The notes: generated by a model not told the origin, from the sequence alone. A DNA stretch of 64,000 nucleotides from CAVQSS01 sp963746605 (GCA_963746605.1 CAVVCH010000002.1:146623-210622), one strand, 5' to 3'; counted from the first letter of the stretch, positions 17,375-28,754 are shown. Numbers and translations are program-made.

Positions 17375-19598
17375 TTAGGGTAACTCCAAGCGGACCAATC
17401 CGACCGGAAAACCCTCGGAGTATAGAATGGGGGTCCCGGGGTGGTCCGGCCGCGGACAGGGCCACTGCAGATCGCCTTGTTCCAATCGGGGCACGGTTAA
17501 TCCGGCCCAGGTCGGGAAGTTCCGAGCGATTTCTTCCAAGGTCTGGTCGGGAGTCAGCCGGGGCCAAGAGGTCCCCAGCCTGGCGGCCAACTGGTGCAAA
17601 AGATCGCCGGTCCCTAGGGTTCCGGGTGCAGCGGGGATGGAGGGCTTGAAGCCTTGCACCCGTCTTTCCACATTCATGAAAGTCCCTTGTTTTTCGGAGT
17701 AGGGAATGGCCGGGAGAACCAGTTCCGCCAGAGCCGCCGCTTCCGAAAGAAAGAGGTCCTGAACGACTAAGAAGACCCCGGCGGCCTTCAGGGCGGCGAC
17801 CTGATCGGGGGAGCAATGGCTGCGACGGGCCGGATCTTCGGCGATAAGGAATAATCCTTTTAATTTCCCCGTCGCCAGATGGGTGAAGAGTTCCGGATTC
17901 TTCGGATTTACGGCCCCCAGTTCCCAAGCCCCGAGGGTATTGGCTTTAGGAGCCAAGAAATCCAATCCGCCTCCGGCCTGGCCCAGGTTACCGGTAATCA
18001 ACTGCAGGTTCAAGGCGGATTGAACCAGTTCCCGGTTAAAGGGGGTGCCCCCCAACGGGGGCGGGCAGACCAAGGCCAGGGGGCGGTGTTGGGCCACAAA
18101 GTCGACGGCCCCCTGAAGATCTTGCATCGTCAGTCCCGTCTCAGCAGCGACGGACTCCAGAGTACGATCGGCCAGGATCGATTTCAATCCCTCAATCCCG
18201 GTGGTGTGCCGGTCAACAAACGGCGTGTCAAAGCGTTGCCCCTGAATCAGGGCCTGCATCAGACCCTGTAGGAGGGCGGCCTCCGTTCCCGGTTTTGGAG
18301 CGAGCTGGAGTTCGGCCTGATGCCGGAAAGTCCGGGGCACCTCATCGATGACTAAGAGGCGGGCGCCTTTTTGAACGGCCTGGCGGACTTTGATCCCCAC
18401 GATGGGATGGGTTTCCATCAGTTGCGAACCCAGCAGGATGATTCCCGAGCTGTTCAACAGGTCGTCCGTAGGGTTGGTCATGCCGGTAAGGCCTAATCGT
18501 TGGGTCAGGATGTCCTGGACCGGGGCCCAGATCGCTGACCCGGCGTGGTCTATATGGGGTGTTCCCCAGACGGTACGGGCAAATTTTTGCCAGAGATAAA
18601 GTTCTTCGTTGGTCAGCACCGGAGAGAGCATCAGGCCCAACGATTCAGAACCGTATTGGGTTATCAAGTTTTTGGTTTTTTCAGCCATGAAATCCAGGGC
18701 CTGGTCCCAGGAAACCTCGGTCCAACCCCCTCCCTGTTTCAGCAGCGGGGTTTTCAGGCGCTCGGGCTGATTCAGATAGGCGTATTCAAAACGCCCCAGG
18801 CGGCAGAGCGCCCCCTGGTTGGCCGGGGAGCTGAAATTGGAAGTAATCTTGATCAGTTCCCGATCTTTGTGGTTCAGATCGAATACGCAGCCGCAACCGC
18901 AGAGCGGACAGACGCTCCGGGTTTTGCGCATTTCCCAATTTCGGCCCCGGCCCCGGGGTAGTTTTTCGGAGAGGGCATCTACCGGGCAAAAGGCCACGCA
19001 CTGGCCGTCCAGTTCACACCCGGATTGGCCCAGGATATTGCCGAAGGCCGTTGAAATCCGCTGATTGAATCCCCGGTCGGCCTTGGTCAGCACATGGGCG
19101 CATTGCACTTCCGAGCAGGCTCGGATACAGCGTCGACAAAGGATACACTTGTTCATGTCCCAGTGAATATAGGGATTGGGATCGGGATCAAGGGGGTAAC
19201 TGTGGGTCTGGCCGGATAGGGAACTTTCCTTGATCCCATATTCATAAGCCAGAGTCCATCAGTTCACAGCTTCCGGCGGCATTGCAGGTCAGACAATCCA
19301 GGGGGTGATCGGAGAGGATCAATTCCAGAACATATTTTCGGGCCTTGATGACCGGGTCGGTATCGGTTTCAATGACCATCCCCTCTCGGGCCGGATAGAC
19401 ACAGGCGGCCACCAGGGAACTCCAGCGTCCGCGGACCATCTCCACTACGCAGAGGCGGCAGGATTCTTCCGGCGGCAGGGCAGGGTGATAACATAACGTG
19501 GGGATGCGGATATCGGCCTTACGGGCCGCCGTCAGGATGGTATCCTCGGAATCGGCCTCGATATCCCGGCCGTTTATGGTTAAATGAATCTTGGACAT
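17375..19598 (-). CDS. nuoG: NuoG-like NADH dehydrogenase / molybdopterin-domain Fe-S subunit, one frameshift
   Basis: About 740 residues after skipping one base at about 19253 (GAC-T-CTG), which joins two long frames without loss. Order: [2Fe-2S] ferredoxin domain (C36, CRLCVVEM, C66), the His-Cys [4Fe-4S] site HPLDCLTCNAAGSC, a pair of ferredoxin clusters (CILCRRCIRAC; CELDGQCVAFCPVDAL), the CPLCGCGC cluster and a MopB molybdopterin-type domain. At the position where formate dehydrogenases have Sec or Cys followed by His, this protein reads Ile-Trp (HIDHAGSAIW), so it is unlikely to be a formate dehydrogenase. It is the last gene of the nuo operon and passes electrons along its Fe-S chain. 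Confidence 0.82.
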
Positions 19599-19614
19599 GA
19601 GTGATTTCCTTGTC

Positions 19615-20343
19615 TTACATCATCCCGCAGACCCCGGCGGGACAGCGCTTCTCCCGCAGGTGGACCTCGAATTCTTCCCGAAAATAATGAATAATCGCCG
19701 TGATGATTCTGGAGGCCTTACCGGCGAAAGTGCAATAGGCGGCCTGGGTCATTAAGGTGATAAGCGTCTCGATCTCCTGGAGGGCGCTTGCGCCGGCCCG
19801 GCCCTGGGTTATGGCCTCGATAACCTCACCCAAACGCTTGATCCCCAATCGACAGGGAACGCACTTGCCGCAGGATTCTTCCGAGTGGAACTGAATCAAA
19901 TAGTGGGCCATCTGGACCATGCAGTAGGAGGAATCCATGGCCATGATGCATTTCGATTCCTTTTCCCAGATCAGATCGCTGCGAACAGACTGTAACGGAT
20001 CCAGTCTCAGGATGGGGAAGAGAATTTTCCCCTCCAGGACGGTATCCTTCAGGATGTAGGGGATGTGTCCGACCTGTACCTGCTGATAAAAAAGGCCCAG
20101 TCGGGGAAGACTGACAAAAGGACCTTTCCGGCAGGTTCCATGGCAGCCTATTTTTGCCGGTTCCATCTGCAAGGGAAACTGGAGCCTTTCGGCTTCCTTT
20201 TTCAGCCCGTCGTAAAGGGCAAAACTCCCGCAGGGCAATTCCGGCTGGTGCCCCCCGCAGACCGTTAGATGCGGTTTCTCATAGGGGGTGACTAAACCGA
20301 GGGGTTTCTGGGGCTTGGTCGTTCGGGTCAATAGTTCCGCCAT
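19615..20343 (-). CDS. Short NuoF-like Fe-S protein lacking the FMN/NADH domain
   Basis: 242 residues. The N-terminal third has a thioredoxin-like [2Fe-2S] pattern (C29, C38, then CHGTC at 67-71). The C-terminal part is the NuoF [4Fe-4S] domain: SEESCGKCVPCRLGIKR, then a fourth Cys about 40 residues on, ending HLREKRCPAGVCGMM, closely parallel to the same region of the neighbouring NuoF (SCGKCVPCRLGVKR...CPAGVC). The ~330-residue FMN- and NADH-binding plus SLBB part is missing, and the reading frame is intact, so this is not a frameshift product. It may be an internally deleted paralogue serving as an electron-transfer subunit. It sits 9 bp after nuoF and 16 bp before nuoG. Confidence 0.75.
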   Translation of the reverse strand: MAELLTRTTKPQKPLGLVTPYEKPHLTVCGGHQPELPCGSFALYDGLKKEAERLQFPLQMEPAKIGCHGTCRKGPFVSLPRLGLFYQQVQVGHIPYILKDTVLEGKILFPILRLDPLQSVRSDLIWEKESKCIMAMDSSYCMVQMAHYLIQFHSEESCGKCVPCRLGIKRLGEVIEAITQGRAGASALQEIETLITLMTQAAYCTFAGKASRIITAIIHYFREEFEVHLREKRCPAGVCGMM

Positions 20344-20352
20344 GATGATTCG

Positions 20353-23300
20353 TTACTCCGTCAGGTCGCAGCGCAGGCATCGACGGGCCTCGTCCATCGC
20401 CTGTTTCTCGCTGAGACCCAATTCGGCCTCCTGAAAATTCGCTGACCTTTCCTTGACCGGGGCCAGGCCCATCTCCGGGCGATCCGTGGGAACGGATTCT
20501 CCTTCGGGGACAACCGCTTTTTCCAAACGCATCCGGGGTTTGGAGGGTGCAAACTTGCTTTCCTGGCCGGAGAGGAAGTTGTCGATCGACCAGGCGGCCC
20601 GCTTTCCCACGGCGATGGCCTCGATCACCGAGGCCATCCCGGAAATCAGGTCTCCGCCGGCGAAGACCGATGGAATCTGGGTTTGAAGGGTTTCCGGATC
20701 AACGGCCAGGGTCTGACCAATAGCTACCGTCAGGGGCGCGGCAGGGGAGAAAAAGGAGAGATCCGGCTTTAAACCTACGGCGGTAATTACCAGGTCGGCC
20801 GGCAGGATAAACTCCGTACCCTCCTTGGGCAGCATCCGTCGGCGTCCGCTGGTATCGGTGCTTACCGGTTCAAGCCGCAGGCACTCCAGACCGGCCACCC
20901 GATTATTCTTGGCGGCGATCTTGGTGGGGGTGGTCAAGAAATGAAACTGTACCCCTTCCTCCCGGGCTGCCCTGAGCTCCAGGGGATCGGCCGGAAGATC
21001 CTCCTCCGTGCGTCGGTAAACCAGATTGACCGTTGCACCGAGTCGGATGGCCGCCCTGGCGGCATCGACGGCCGCGTATCCGCCGCCGACCACCGCCACC
21101 CGCTTGCCGGCCAGACGCTCCGGAGAGGAGTTGACCTTTTTGAGAAAATCCAAAACGTCGATAATTCCTTCGTAGAGGTTTTCCCCGAAGACGCCCATCT
21201 CCAAGCCCTGGTGAGCACCGGTGGCCAGGAAAACGGCTTCATAACCCTGCTTTTTCAACTGCTCCAGCGTAAGCTCTTTGCCGATGGGGGTCTGGGTCTT
21301 CACTTCAACCCCCTGGGCCAGGATATACTGAATATCGCGCTGGAGGTGCTCCCGGGGAAGACGGAATTCGGGAATGGCCAGGGCCAGCATCCCTCCCAAG
21401 ACCGGGGAGGCCTCAAAAAGGGTAACCGGGTAGCCCTTTTTGGCTAGAAAATAGGCGGCAGACAACCCGGCCGGGCCCCCGCCCACTATGGCCACTTTTT
21501 GCGAGCGCGTTTTCGGAACAGGCTGGGGCAGGACCAGGGGTCGGGTCCCTTCGAAATCGGAAATGAACCGTTTTAGCTGCATGATGGCGATGGGGGAATC
21601 CACTTCGCCCCGGGTACAGGTGACTTCGCAGCCATGATTGCAGATACGGCCGCAGACGGAAGGGAAGGGGTTGTCGGCCCGGATAATTTCAAGTGCCTGT
21701 TCGTAATGACCGGAGGCGGTCAGGGCTACGTAACTGGGCACATCGATTCCGGCCGGGCAGCCCTTCTGGCAGGGGGATGCCGAAAGGCGCCGGCAGACGC
21801 CGGCCGGGCATTCCTTATCCCGGATGTGGGCCTCGTATTCTTCGCGAAAGTATTTGATGGTGGACAGGACCGGGTTAGCCGACGATTTGCCCAGCCCGCA
21901 AAGAGCCGCCTCGGTAATGGCGGCGCCCAGTTCCTGGAGCCGTTCGATATCGCCTTCCTTACCCCGGCCCTGGCAGATGCCGGTTACAATCTCATGCATC
22001 CGCTTGACTCCCAAGCGGCAGGGTACGCATTTACCGCAGGATTCTTCTTCCAGGAAGTTCAAAAAATAGCGGGCCATGTCCACCATGCAGGTTTCTTCGT
22101 CCAGGACGATCATCCCTCCGGAACCCATCATGGAGCCGGCTTCCTTCAGCTTTTCAAAATCCACCGGCAGGTCGATCAGGGCATTGGGGATGCAGCCCCC
22201 CGAAGGGCCGCCGGTTTGAACGGCTTTGAAGGCTTTGCCTTTGGGAATACCCCCGCCGATTTCGTAAATAATCTTCCGGAGCGGTGTGCCCATGGCTACT
22301 TCCACCAGACCGGTGTTGTTGATTTTTCCGACCAAGGAAAAAATCTTGGTTCCTTTGCTGCGCTCGGTTCCGATGGCGGCATGCCAGGCAGCGCCCCGGT
22401 CGATAATCAGGGGTACTGTGGCCCAGGTTTCCACGTTGTTCAGATTACTCGGCCGGTTCCAGAGACCTTTTTCAACGGTGTGGATGTGTTTTCCGCGAGG
22501 CTCGCCGATTTTTCCCTCCAGAGAAGCCATCAGGGCGGTGGATTCTCCGCAGATAAAAGCCCCGGCACCTCGGTTGACCTTCATGGTCAAACTGAAGTCG
22601 GTACCGAGGATACTGGATCCCAGAAGTCCGTAGGCTTCCGCCTGCTGGATGGCCCAGACGGCGTTTTTGACGGCCATGGGATATTCAAAACGAACGTAGA
22701 GATACCCTTCCCGGGCGCCGATGGCGTAAGCCCCAATAATCATGCCTTCCAGGATCTGATGGGGATTCCCTTCCAAGAGGGCCCGATCCATGTAGGCCCC
22801 CGGGTCTCCTTCGTCGGCATTGCACATGACGTACTTGAGGTCCCCTAGGGCCTTCCGACAGGATTCCCACTTCGTGCCGGTTGGAAATCCGCCTCCGCCC
22901 CGGCCCCGGAGACCGGAAAGTCTTAATCTCTTCAATGACTTCCTCCGGGGTCAGCTCCGAGAGGACCTTAGCCAGGGCCGAATATCCGCCCCGGGAGATG
23001 TAGTCATCGATATTGGTGATGAAGTTCCTGCCCGAATCCTGGAAAACAATCCGCTCCTGGCGGGCATAAAAGGGGATTTCCGCTTCGTGAACGATCTTTT
23101 TTCCGGTCTCGGCATCGGTATAGAGGAGGTCTTCGATGATTTCGTTTCCCAGTACGGTTTTTTCAACGATTTCCGAGACCCGTTTCAAATGAACGCGTTC
23201 GTAAAAAATATTGTCGGGTTCAATAACCACAATCGGGCCGTGGGCGCAGAAACCGTTACAACCGGTAGGGGTGACCAGGTAGTCCTTCCCCATTCCTTTT

Positions 23301-23461
23301 TCTTCCAGGTTCTTCTCAAAGGCCTGGGCCAATTTCTCCCCGCCCAGGGAATGGCAGGCGGTGCCGACACAAACCCGGACCCGTTTTTGAATGGACTGGT
23401 ATCGGGTGAGGATCTGTTGCCGAAGTTTTTCGAGCCCTTCAACGCTGGTTAACCGCTCCAT
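20353..23461 (-). CDS. nuoF: NuoF fused to a GltD-like FAD/NAD(P) oxidoreductase domain, one frameshift
   Basis: About 1035 residues after removing one T in the TTT at about 22918; this restores EEVIEEIKT-SGLRGRGGGGFPTGTKW, the FMN-binding entry of NuoF. Domains: thioredoxin-like [2Fe-2S] (CVGTACHSLG...CNGFCAHGP), FMN/NADH domain, SLBB, [4Fe-4S] (ESCGKCVPCRLG), a di-cluster region (SPCQKGCPAGIDVPSY, CGRICNHGCEVTC), and a GltD-like domain with two Rossmann motifs (VAIVGGGPAGLSAAYFLAKK; VAVVGGGYAAVDAARAAIRL) and VFAGGD. It is the NAD(P)H-oxidising subunit; the added flavin domain could contact a second nucleotide or ferredoxin pool, which would fit bifurcation but is only inference. The ATG at 23461 has a GGGAG box; it lies 12 bp after nuoE. 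Confidence 0.85.
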
Positions 23462-23473
23462 AATGCGACTCCC

Positions 23474-23965
23474 TTACCCCTCCTGATGAATGACGGTCCG
23501 AAGCAATTCGGCGATCTGGGGGGGCGTCACTTCACTATAAGTCACTTCGCCGATGCGGACCACCGGGGCCGAGGCGCAGGCGCCGACGCAGTTGACGGTC
23601 TCCAGGGTCAGGGAAAGGTCTTCGGTGGTTTGTCCGGGTTTCAGATTGATCTCCTTGGCCACCCGGTCCAACAGTTTTGGCGTCCCTTTCACGTGGCAGG
23701 CCGTCCCGGTGCAGACATGCATAATGGTCCGTCCGCGGGGGGTGAGGCTGAAGACCTTGAAAAAGGTGGCTACGCTGTAAATCTGATTGATGGGCAGCCG
23801 TACCTGTCCGGCCACCCACTCCAGGCTCTCCTGCGGCAGGTAATGATAATGCTGGTTAATATCCAGTAGGATTTGCAGGACCGAGGAAGGCTGCGCCCCG
23901 TGATCGGCTACGATGGCCGAAAGAGTTTGCAGGTCCTTTTCCGAAAGTTGTTTTTCGAATGCCAT
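23474..23965 (-). CDS. nuoE: NADH dehydrogenase subunit E, [2Fe-2S] thioredoxin-like
   Basis: 163 residues, the usual NuoE/HoxE length. The thioredoxin-like [2Fe-2S] ligands are seen as CTGTACHVKG (about residues 92-101) and CVGACASAP (about 133-141). The helical N-terminus includes LLDINQHYHYLPQESLEWVA. NuoE partners NuoF in the peripheral arm. It starts 18 bp after the stop of nuoN, which places the dehydrogenase module E-F-F'-G at the 3' end of the operon instead of between D and H. Confidence 0.92.
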   Translation of the reverse strand: MAFEKQLSEKDLQTLSAIVADHGAQPSSVLQILLDINQHYHYLPQESLEWVAGQVRLPINQIYSVATFFKVFSLTPRGRTIMHVCTGTACHVKGTPKLLDRVAKEINLKPGQTTEDLSLTLETVNCVGACASAPVVRIGEVTYSEVTPPQIAELLRTVIHQEG

Positions 23966-23983
23966 AATTTAACTCACATCCCT

Positions 23984-25411
23984 TTATGAAATGAGGCTCT
24001 TACAGGCCGTTCGGGCCAGATCGAAGAACCAGGTGGGAAGCGACCCCAGAAGAATGATGGCCAGGACCAGACCCACGTTCAGCAATTTGCTGGAGAGGGA
24101 CAGGGAGATATCCGGCCGCCCGTCCGGATCCTGCCCGTAGGCTGAGCGGACCATGTTCAGGTAGAAGAAAATCGAGATGGCCGTATTGACGGCGGCAATA
24201 ATCACCAGTGCGAGGTGTCCTTGATTTAAGGCGGCGGTAAATAGAAAGAGCTTGCCGGTAAAACCAGCCGTGGGGGGGATGCCGGCCAGGGCAAAGGCAC
24301 CAACCGCCAGGGTGAAGGCCAGCAGCGGCGACCGTTTATAGAGACCGGACAGGTCGCCCACGGACACATCCTCCCCCTGGCGTGAGACGGAACAGACCAC
24401 CATAAAACAGGCCAGGTTCATGAGCAGGTAGGCCGTAATATGAAAAAGGGCGGCCGCGTATCCGTTCACGTTCAAGGTCAGGACTCCCAGCAGGATATAC
24501 CCGGCATGGGCGATACTGGAATAGGCCAAAAGCCGCTTGATGTCCTGTTGAACCAGGGCCACCAGATTGCCGAAGGTCATGGAGAGGGCCGCCAACAGGA
24601 CCAGGACCTTGACCAGATCGAGGTTGTTGGGCCCGGCCAGGCTGGCCACCCGGAGCAGCAGGGCCAGGCCGGCAAGTTTGGGCATGGTGGCGATAAAGGT
24701 GGTGGTTTCGTTGGCTGCCCCCTGGTAGACATCGGGCGCCCAGAAATGGAAGGGGATCACCGCCAGTTTGAAAAAGAATCCGCAGAGCACCAGGAGCAGA
24801 CCAACCACGGCCAGGGGCTGGGTCAGTAACAGGGGCAGCTTCTGGATCAGCACCGGGAGGTAGGTGGACTGGGTCAAACCGAAGAGGTAGCTCATGCCGA
24901 AGAGCATGACCCCGGTGGCGGCGGCCCCGAAAATGATGTATTTGATGGCCGCTTCCATCTGGTTCCCGAAAATCTGTTTCCGCAGGGGGATCAGGACATA
25001 GAGCGAATAGGAGGACAGCTCCATGGCGATAAAAATAGTCAACAGCTCCACGCTGCTGACCATGAGCGTCAACCCCAGGGAACTTAAGGACAAAAACATG
25101 AAATATTCCGGATGGATCCGTTCGGGGATACTTTTTAAATCCCGGCCGATGAATATCACCACAAATAGACCGATTTGAATCAGGACCTTGAAGGCCTGGG
25201 AAAAAAGATCCACCCGATACGTGTGAGAAAAGAGTTCGCCGGAGAGCGGGAGGGACAAGACGCTGATCCCCACCCCGATGGCCGAAAGCCACAAGGCCAG
25301 GAGCTGGTTTACACGGGCCGGCGACTGCCACAGGGATTGGACAAAGAAGAACAGGGCCAACATGAGTAGATAGAGTTCGGGTAGAAATAATTTAAGGTCC
25401 GATAATCCCAT
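23984..25411 (-). CDS. nuoN: NADH-quinone oxidoreductase subunit N (antiporter-like)
   Basis: 475 residues with about 14 hydrophobic segments. Conserved proton-channel residues include the TM5 glutamate in FIAMELSSYSLYVL and the lysine in FKLAVIPFHFWAPDVYQGA; DIKRLLAYSSIAHAGYILLG is also typical. It is a membrane-arm subunit that translocates protons when complex I turns over. Starts 52 bp downstream of nuoM. Frame intact. Confidence 0.93.
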   Translation of the reverse strand: MGLSDLKLFLPELYLLMLALFFFVQSLWQSPARVNQLLALWLSAIGVGISVLSLPLSGELFSHTYRVDLFSQAFKVLIQIGLFVVIFIGRDLKSIPERIHPEYFMFLSLSSLGLTLMVSSVELLTIFIAMELSSYSLYVLIPLRKQIFGNQMEAAIKYIIFGAAATGVMLFGMSYLFGLTQSTYLPVLIQKLPLLLTQPLAVVGLLLVLCGFFFKLAVIPFHFWAPDVYQGAANETTTFIATMPKLAGLALLLRVASLAGPNNLDLVKVLVLLAALSMTFGNLVALVQQDIKRLLAYSSIAHAGYILLGVLTLNVNGYAAALFHITAYLLMNLACFMVVCSVSRQGEDVSVGDLSGLYKRSPLLAFTLAVGAFALAGIPPTAGFTGKLFLFTAALNQGHLALVIIAAVNTAISIFFYLNMVRSAYGQDPDGRPDISLSLSSKLLNVGLVLAIILLGSLPTWFFDLARTACKSLIS

Positions 25412-25463
25412 TGCTTATACCATCCCAGGTCCTGTAATTGCTCTCCAGAAAATAATCATTCCC

Positions 25464-26969
25464 TCAACGCAATCCCGCCACGACCTGCCCCCCGGCCTGC
25501 ACCTGTTGGATCAGATGGTCCACGGTGGCGTGCATGAACTCCAGGAAGGGCGTCGGGCCAAAGCCGATCCAAAGCACCAGCAGGGCCAGAGGAGCCAGAT
25601 ATATGAGTTCCCTAAAATTCAGGTCGAAAAAGTGGTGGCCCTCCTCTTCCCGTTGCCCCCAGGCGATCTTTTGCAGCAGGCGGAGCATGTAGGCGGCGGC
25701 CAGGACCACACCAGGTATGGTCAGAAACCCATACACTTTATGGCTGGTAAAGGTGCCGATCAAGACCAGCAGTTCGCCGACAAAGCTGTTGGTTCCGGGA
25801 AAGGCCATGGAAGAAAGAGAAAAAAAACCGAATAAGCCCAAGTAAAGGGGCATGATTTTGCCCAGGCCGGAATTGACCGCAATCAAACGGCTGTGGCTGC
25901 GCTCATAAATGATGCCCACGCAGAGGAAGAGAGCGCCGGTGGTAACGCCGTGATTGATCATCTGCAGAATGGCCCCCTCGATGCCGCTTTTGTTGAAAAT
26001 AAAGGTCCCCAGGGTGACAAAACCCATATGAGCCACACTGGAATAGGCGATCAGTCGCTTCATGTCGGTCTGCCCCAGGGCCACATAGCCGCCATAGCTT
26101 ATGGAAATGACCGAGATGATCAGCATCAGCGGCGCAAAATAGACACTGGCCTGCGGCGTGATCGGCAGGCAGAAGCGCAGAAAGCCGTAGGTCCCCATTT
26201 TCAGCAGGATACTGGCCAGGATGACGCTGCCGGCTGTGGGGGCTTCCACGTGGGCCGCCGGTAACCAGGTGTGGAAGGGGGCCATGGGAACCTTGATGGC
26301 AAAGGCGATGGCAAAGGCCAGGAAGATCCAGAACTGGAATTGAAAGGAGTAGGGCTGGGACATCATTTCGGGAATACTGAAGGTCCCGGTTTTCAGAAAG
26401 AGGGCGATCATGGCCACTAAGAGAAAAACGCTGCCGGCCATGGTGTAGATGAAGAACTTGATGGAGGCGTACACTTTTTCCGGGCCGCCCCAGACGGCGA
26501 TCAGCAGATACATGGGGACCAGCATGGCTTCCCAGAAGATATAGAAGAGGACGAAATCCAGGGCCGAGAAGACGCCGACACAGGCGGTTTCCATGAGCAT
26601 GAGACAGAAGAGAAATTCCCGGACCCGTTTGGAGATATATTTCCAGGAGGAGAGGATGCAGATCGGGGTGATCAGGGTGCTCAGCAACACCAGGAGCAGG
26701 CTGATGCCGTCCACCCCCAGGGTATAGTTGATTTTGAAATAGGGAATCCAGGAGAGGTGTTCGCCGAACTGATATTTATGGGTGGCGGAGTCAAAATAAA
26801 AAAACAGGGGCCAGGACAGCACCATGGTAACCAGGCTGATCAACAGGGTCCAGACCTTGGCGGCCGTTTCATTCTTTAAGAAAAAAATGACCAGTGCCCC
26901 GGCCAGAGGCAGAACGATCAGCGTACTCAAGATCGGGAAATTGAGGGGGTTGAGAATCAGGTAATCCAT
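25464..26969 (-). CDS. nuoM: NADH-quinone oxidoreductase subunit M (antiporter-like)
   Basis: 501 residues, about 14 membrane segments. Family blocks: NYTLGVDGISLLLVLLSTL, the TM5 glutamate in FYIFWEAMLVPMYLLI, VKVPMAPFHTWLPAAHVEAPT, and TDMKRLIAYSSVAHMGFVTLG. It is a distal membrane-arm proton-pumping subunit. It follows the L-like gene by 26 bp. Frame intact. Confidence 0.94.
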   Translation of the reverse strand: MDYLILNPLNFPILSTLIVLPLAGALVIFFLKNETAAKVWTLLISLVTMVLSWPLFFYFDSATHKYQFGEHLSWIPYFKINYTLGVDGISLLLVLLSTLITPICILSSWKYISKRVREFLFCLMLMETACVGVFSALDFVLFYIFWEAMLVPMYLLIAVWGGPEKVYASIKFFIYTMAGSVFLLVAMIALFLKTGTFSIPEMMSQPYSFQFQFWIFLAFAIAFAIKVPMAPFHTWLPAAHVEAPTAGSVILASILLKMGTYGFLRFCLPITPQASVYFAPLMLIISVISISYGGYVALGQTDMKRLIAYSSVAHMGFVTLGTFIFNKSGIEGAILQMINHGVTTGALFLCVGIIYERSHSRLIAVNSGLGKIMPLYLGLFGFFSLSSMAFPGTNSFVGELLVLIGTFTSHKVYGFLTIPGVVLAAAYMLRLLQKIAWGQREEEGHHFFDLNFRELIYLAPLALLVLWIGFGPTPFLEFMHATVDHLIQQVQAGGQVVAGLR

Positions 26970-26995
26970 GCTTTTCTATCCACCCAGTCCATTGC

Positions 26996-28754
26996 TCAGG
27001 TTAAAAGATAAACGGCGACGATGGCAAAAATCACGGCGAGGGCCAGGGCCAGGTAATACTGGATGTTGCCGCTCTGCACGACGCGGATCCTATCCGCCAC
27101 ATCCCGGGTCCCATAGGCCACGTTGTCCACCACCCCATCGATGCCCCAGCGGTCGAACCAGGCGAGAAAACGGGCCAGGGCCATGAGGATCCGCAGGACC
27201 ACTGTCCGGTAAACTTCTCCCCAGGCCAGGTCGAGGCTCTGCAGGGGACGGCGGGCGACCCAGAAGAATCCTGAAACCAGGCCGCGGATGAACCAATCGA
27301 AATCCAGGTTGATCTTGGCCTCCGGAGACAGTTTTTTAACCAGCAGAAAGAAACCCAGGCCGGTGAAAAGCAGGATCTGGACGGTTTCCGAAAGGTGATA
27401 AGCCGAATAGGGGTTGTATTCCACCGGGTAGGGAAGCAGGTCATAGAGCGCCCGGGGATAAACGCCGATAATCAGGCAGAGGAGGGAAGTCAACCCCATG
27501 GCCCAGAGCATATTCTTGGGCGGTTCCTTGGGGGTCAGCCCGCTGTCCTTGCCGAACCAGGCAAAATAAGGCAGCTTCAACCCCACGGAAAGGAAGGTAC
27601 CTACCGAGGCCAGCAGTAACAGGACCATCAGAATGGTGTGATGCGCTTCCCCGGCCCCGGCCACGATGAGGGACTTGCTGACGAAGCCGCTGAACAGGGG
27701 AAAACCCGAGATGGATATCCCGCCCACTACATAAAAAATCAGGGACAAAGGCATGTACTTGTACAGGCCGCCCAACTCGTTCAGCTTCGAGCGCCCGGTC
27801 ATCTGCAGCACCGCGCCGGCTCCCATGAACAGCAGGGCTTTGTAGAGAATATGGGCATAGGCATGGGCGCAGGCCCCGTTGAGCGCCAGTTCCGTGCCGA
27901 TTCCCACCCCGGCCACCATGTAGCCCACCTGGCTGATGATGTGGTAGGAGAGGATGCGGCGCATATCGTTCTCGATGGTAGCGTAGACGACGCCGTAAAT
28001 GGTCATGGCCGTGCCCATGATGGCCAGCACCTCGTAGCCGGGGAAGGCCCGGGCCAGGACATAGACGGCCGTCTTGGTGGTGTAGGCGCACATAAAGACG
28101 GCGCCGGTCACCGTGGCCTCCGGGTAGGCATCGGGCAGCCAGGCGTGGAGGGGGAAGACGGCGGCGTTCAAGGCAAAACCGGCCAGGATGAGATACTGGG
28201 CCAGTCCGGCTCCGGCCGGAGGAATCAGGATGAAGGCCATGCTGCCGGACTGCTGGTAATTGAGCACCATTCCGGCCAGGAGCAGCAACCCCCCGAAGAT
28301 ATGCCAGAGGAGGTAGCGGTATCCGGCCTTGATCGAGGCCGGTTCCCGCCGCAGCCAGATCAGGAAAACCGAACCGAAGGCCATCATTTCCCAGAAGATG
28401 AAGACCGTCAGGTAGTCCCCGGCAAAGGTAACGCCGAGGGAGCCGCCGATGTAAAAGCAGGCGGACATCTGCTGGCCGGCGTCCTTCACGTGCAGGCCAT
28501 AGAGGAACCCCAGAATGGACATGAGGGTAAAAACGTGGGCGAAGACCAGGCTCAGTTTGTCCACCCGGCCGAGGACAATGTCAAACCCGAGGTAGTTGAA
28601 GCCGCCGTAGACCCCGGGGGTCATGGTCAGCACATCGCCAAAAGGCCAGGGCCGGGAGGACCATTAGATAAATCTGCCGCAGGCGACCGCGCAGCAGGGG
28701 GATCAGCAAGGCCCCGAAAATAAAGATCAGACCCGGGTGGATCCAGCTATCCAT
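26996..28754 (-). CDS. nuoL: NuoL/MrpD-like antiporter subunit with NuoL-like C-terminal tail, one frameshift
   Basis: About 585 residues after skipping one base at about 28637 (TGG-C-GAT), which joins MDSWIHPGLIFIFGALLIPLL to DVLTMTPGVYGGFNYLGFD. The antiporter core has the glutamate in FIFWEMMAFGSVF and the lysines in PLHAWLPDAYPEATVTGAVF and CAYTTKTAVY. The C-terminus carries a long extra part ending FDRWGIDGVVDNVAYGTRDV...SGNIQYYLALAL, which resembles the NuoL tail that precedes its last helix. Shorter than canonical NuoL (about 610-650). Assigned as the L position by that tail and by its place directly before nuoM, though the core is close to Mrp antiporter subunit D. Confidence 0.78.

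Noticed and set aside
17375..19598. Formate dehydrogenase alpha subunit
   Set aside because: Cluster layout is similar, but the catalytic Sec/Cys-His position reads Ile-Trp, and the gene sits at the G position of a nuo operon.
27638..28723. Plus-strand open frame of 361 residues opposite the NuoL-like gene
   Set aside because: Composition is unlike a real protein (rich in G, H, Q, E without domains), and the minus strand encodes a clear antiporter subunit.
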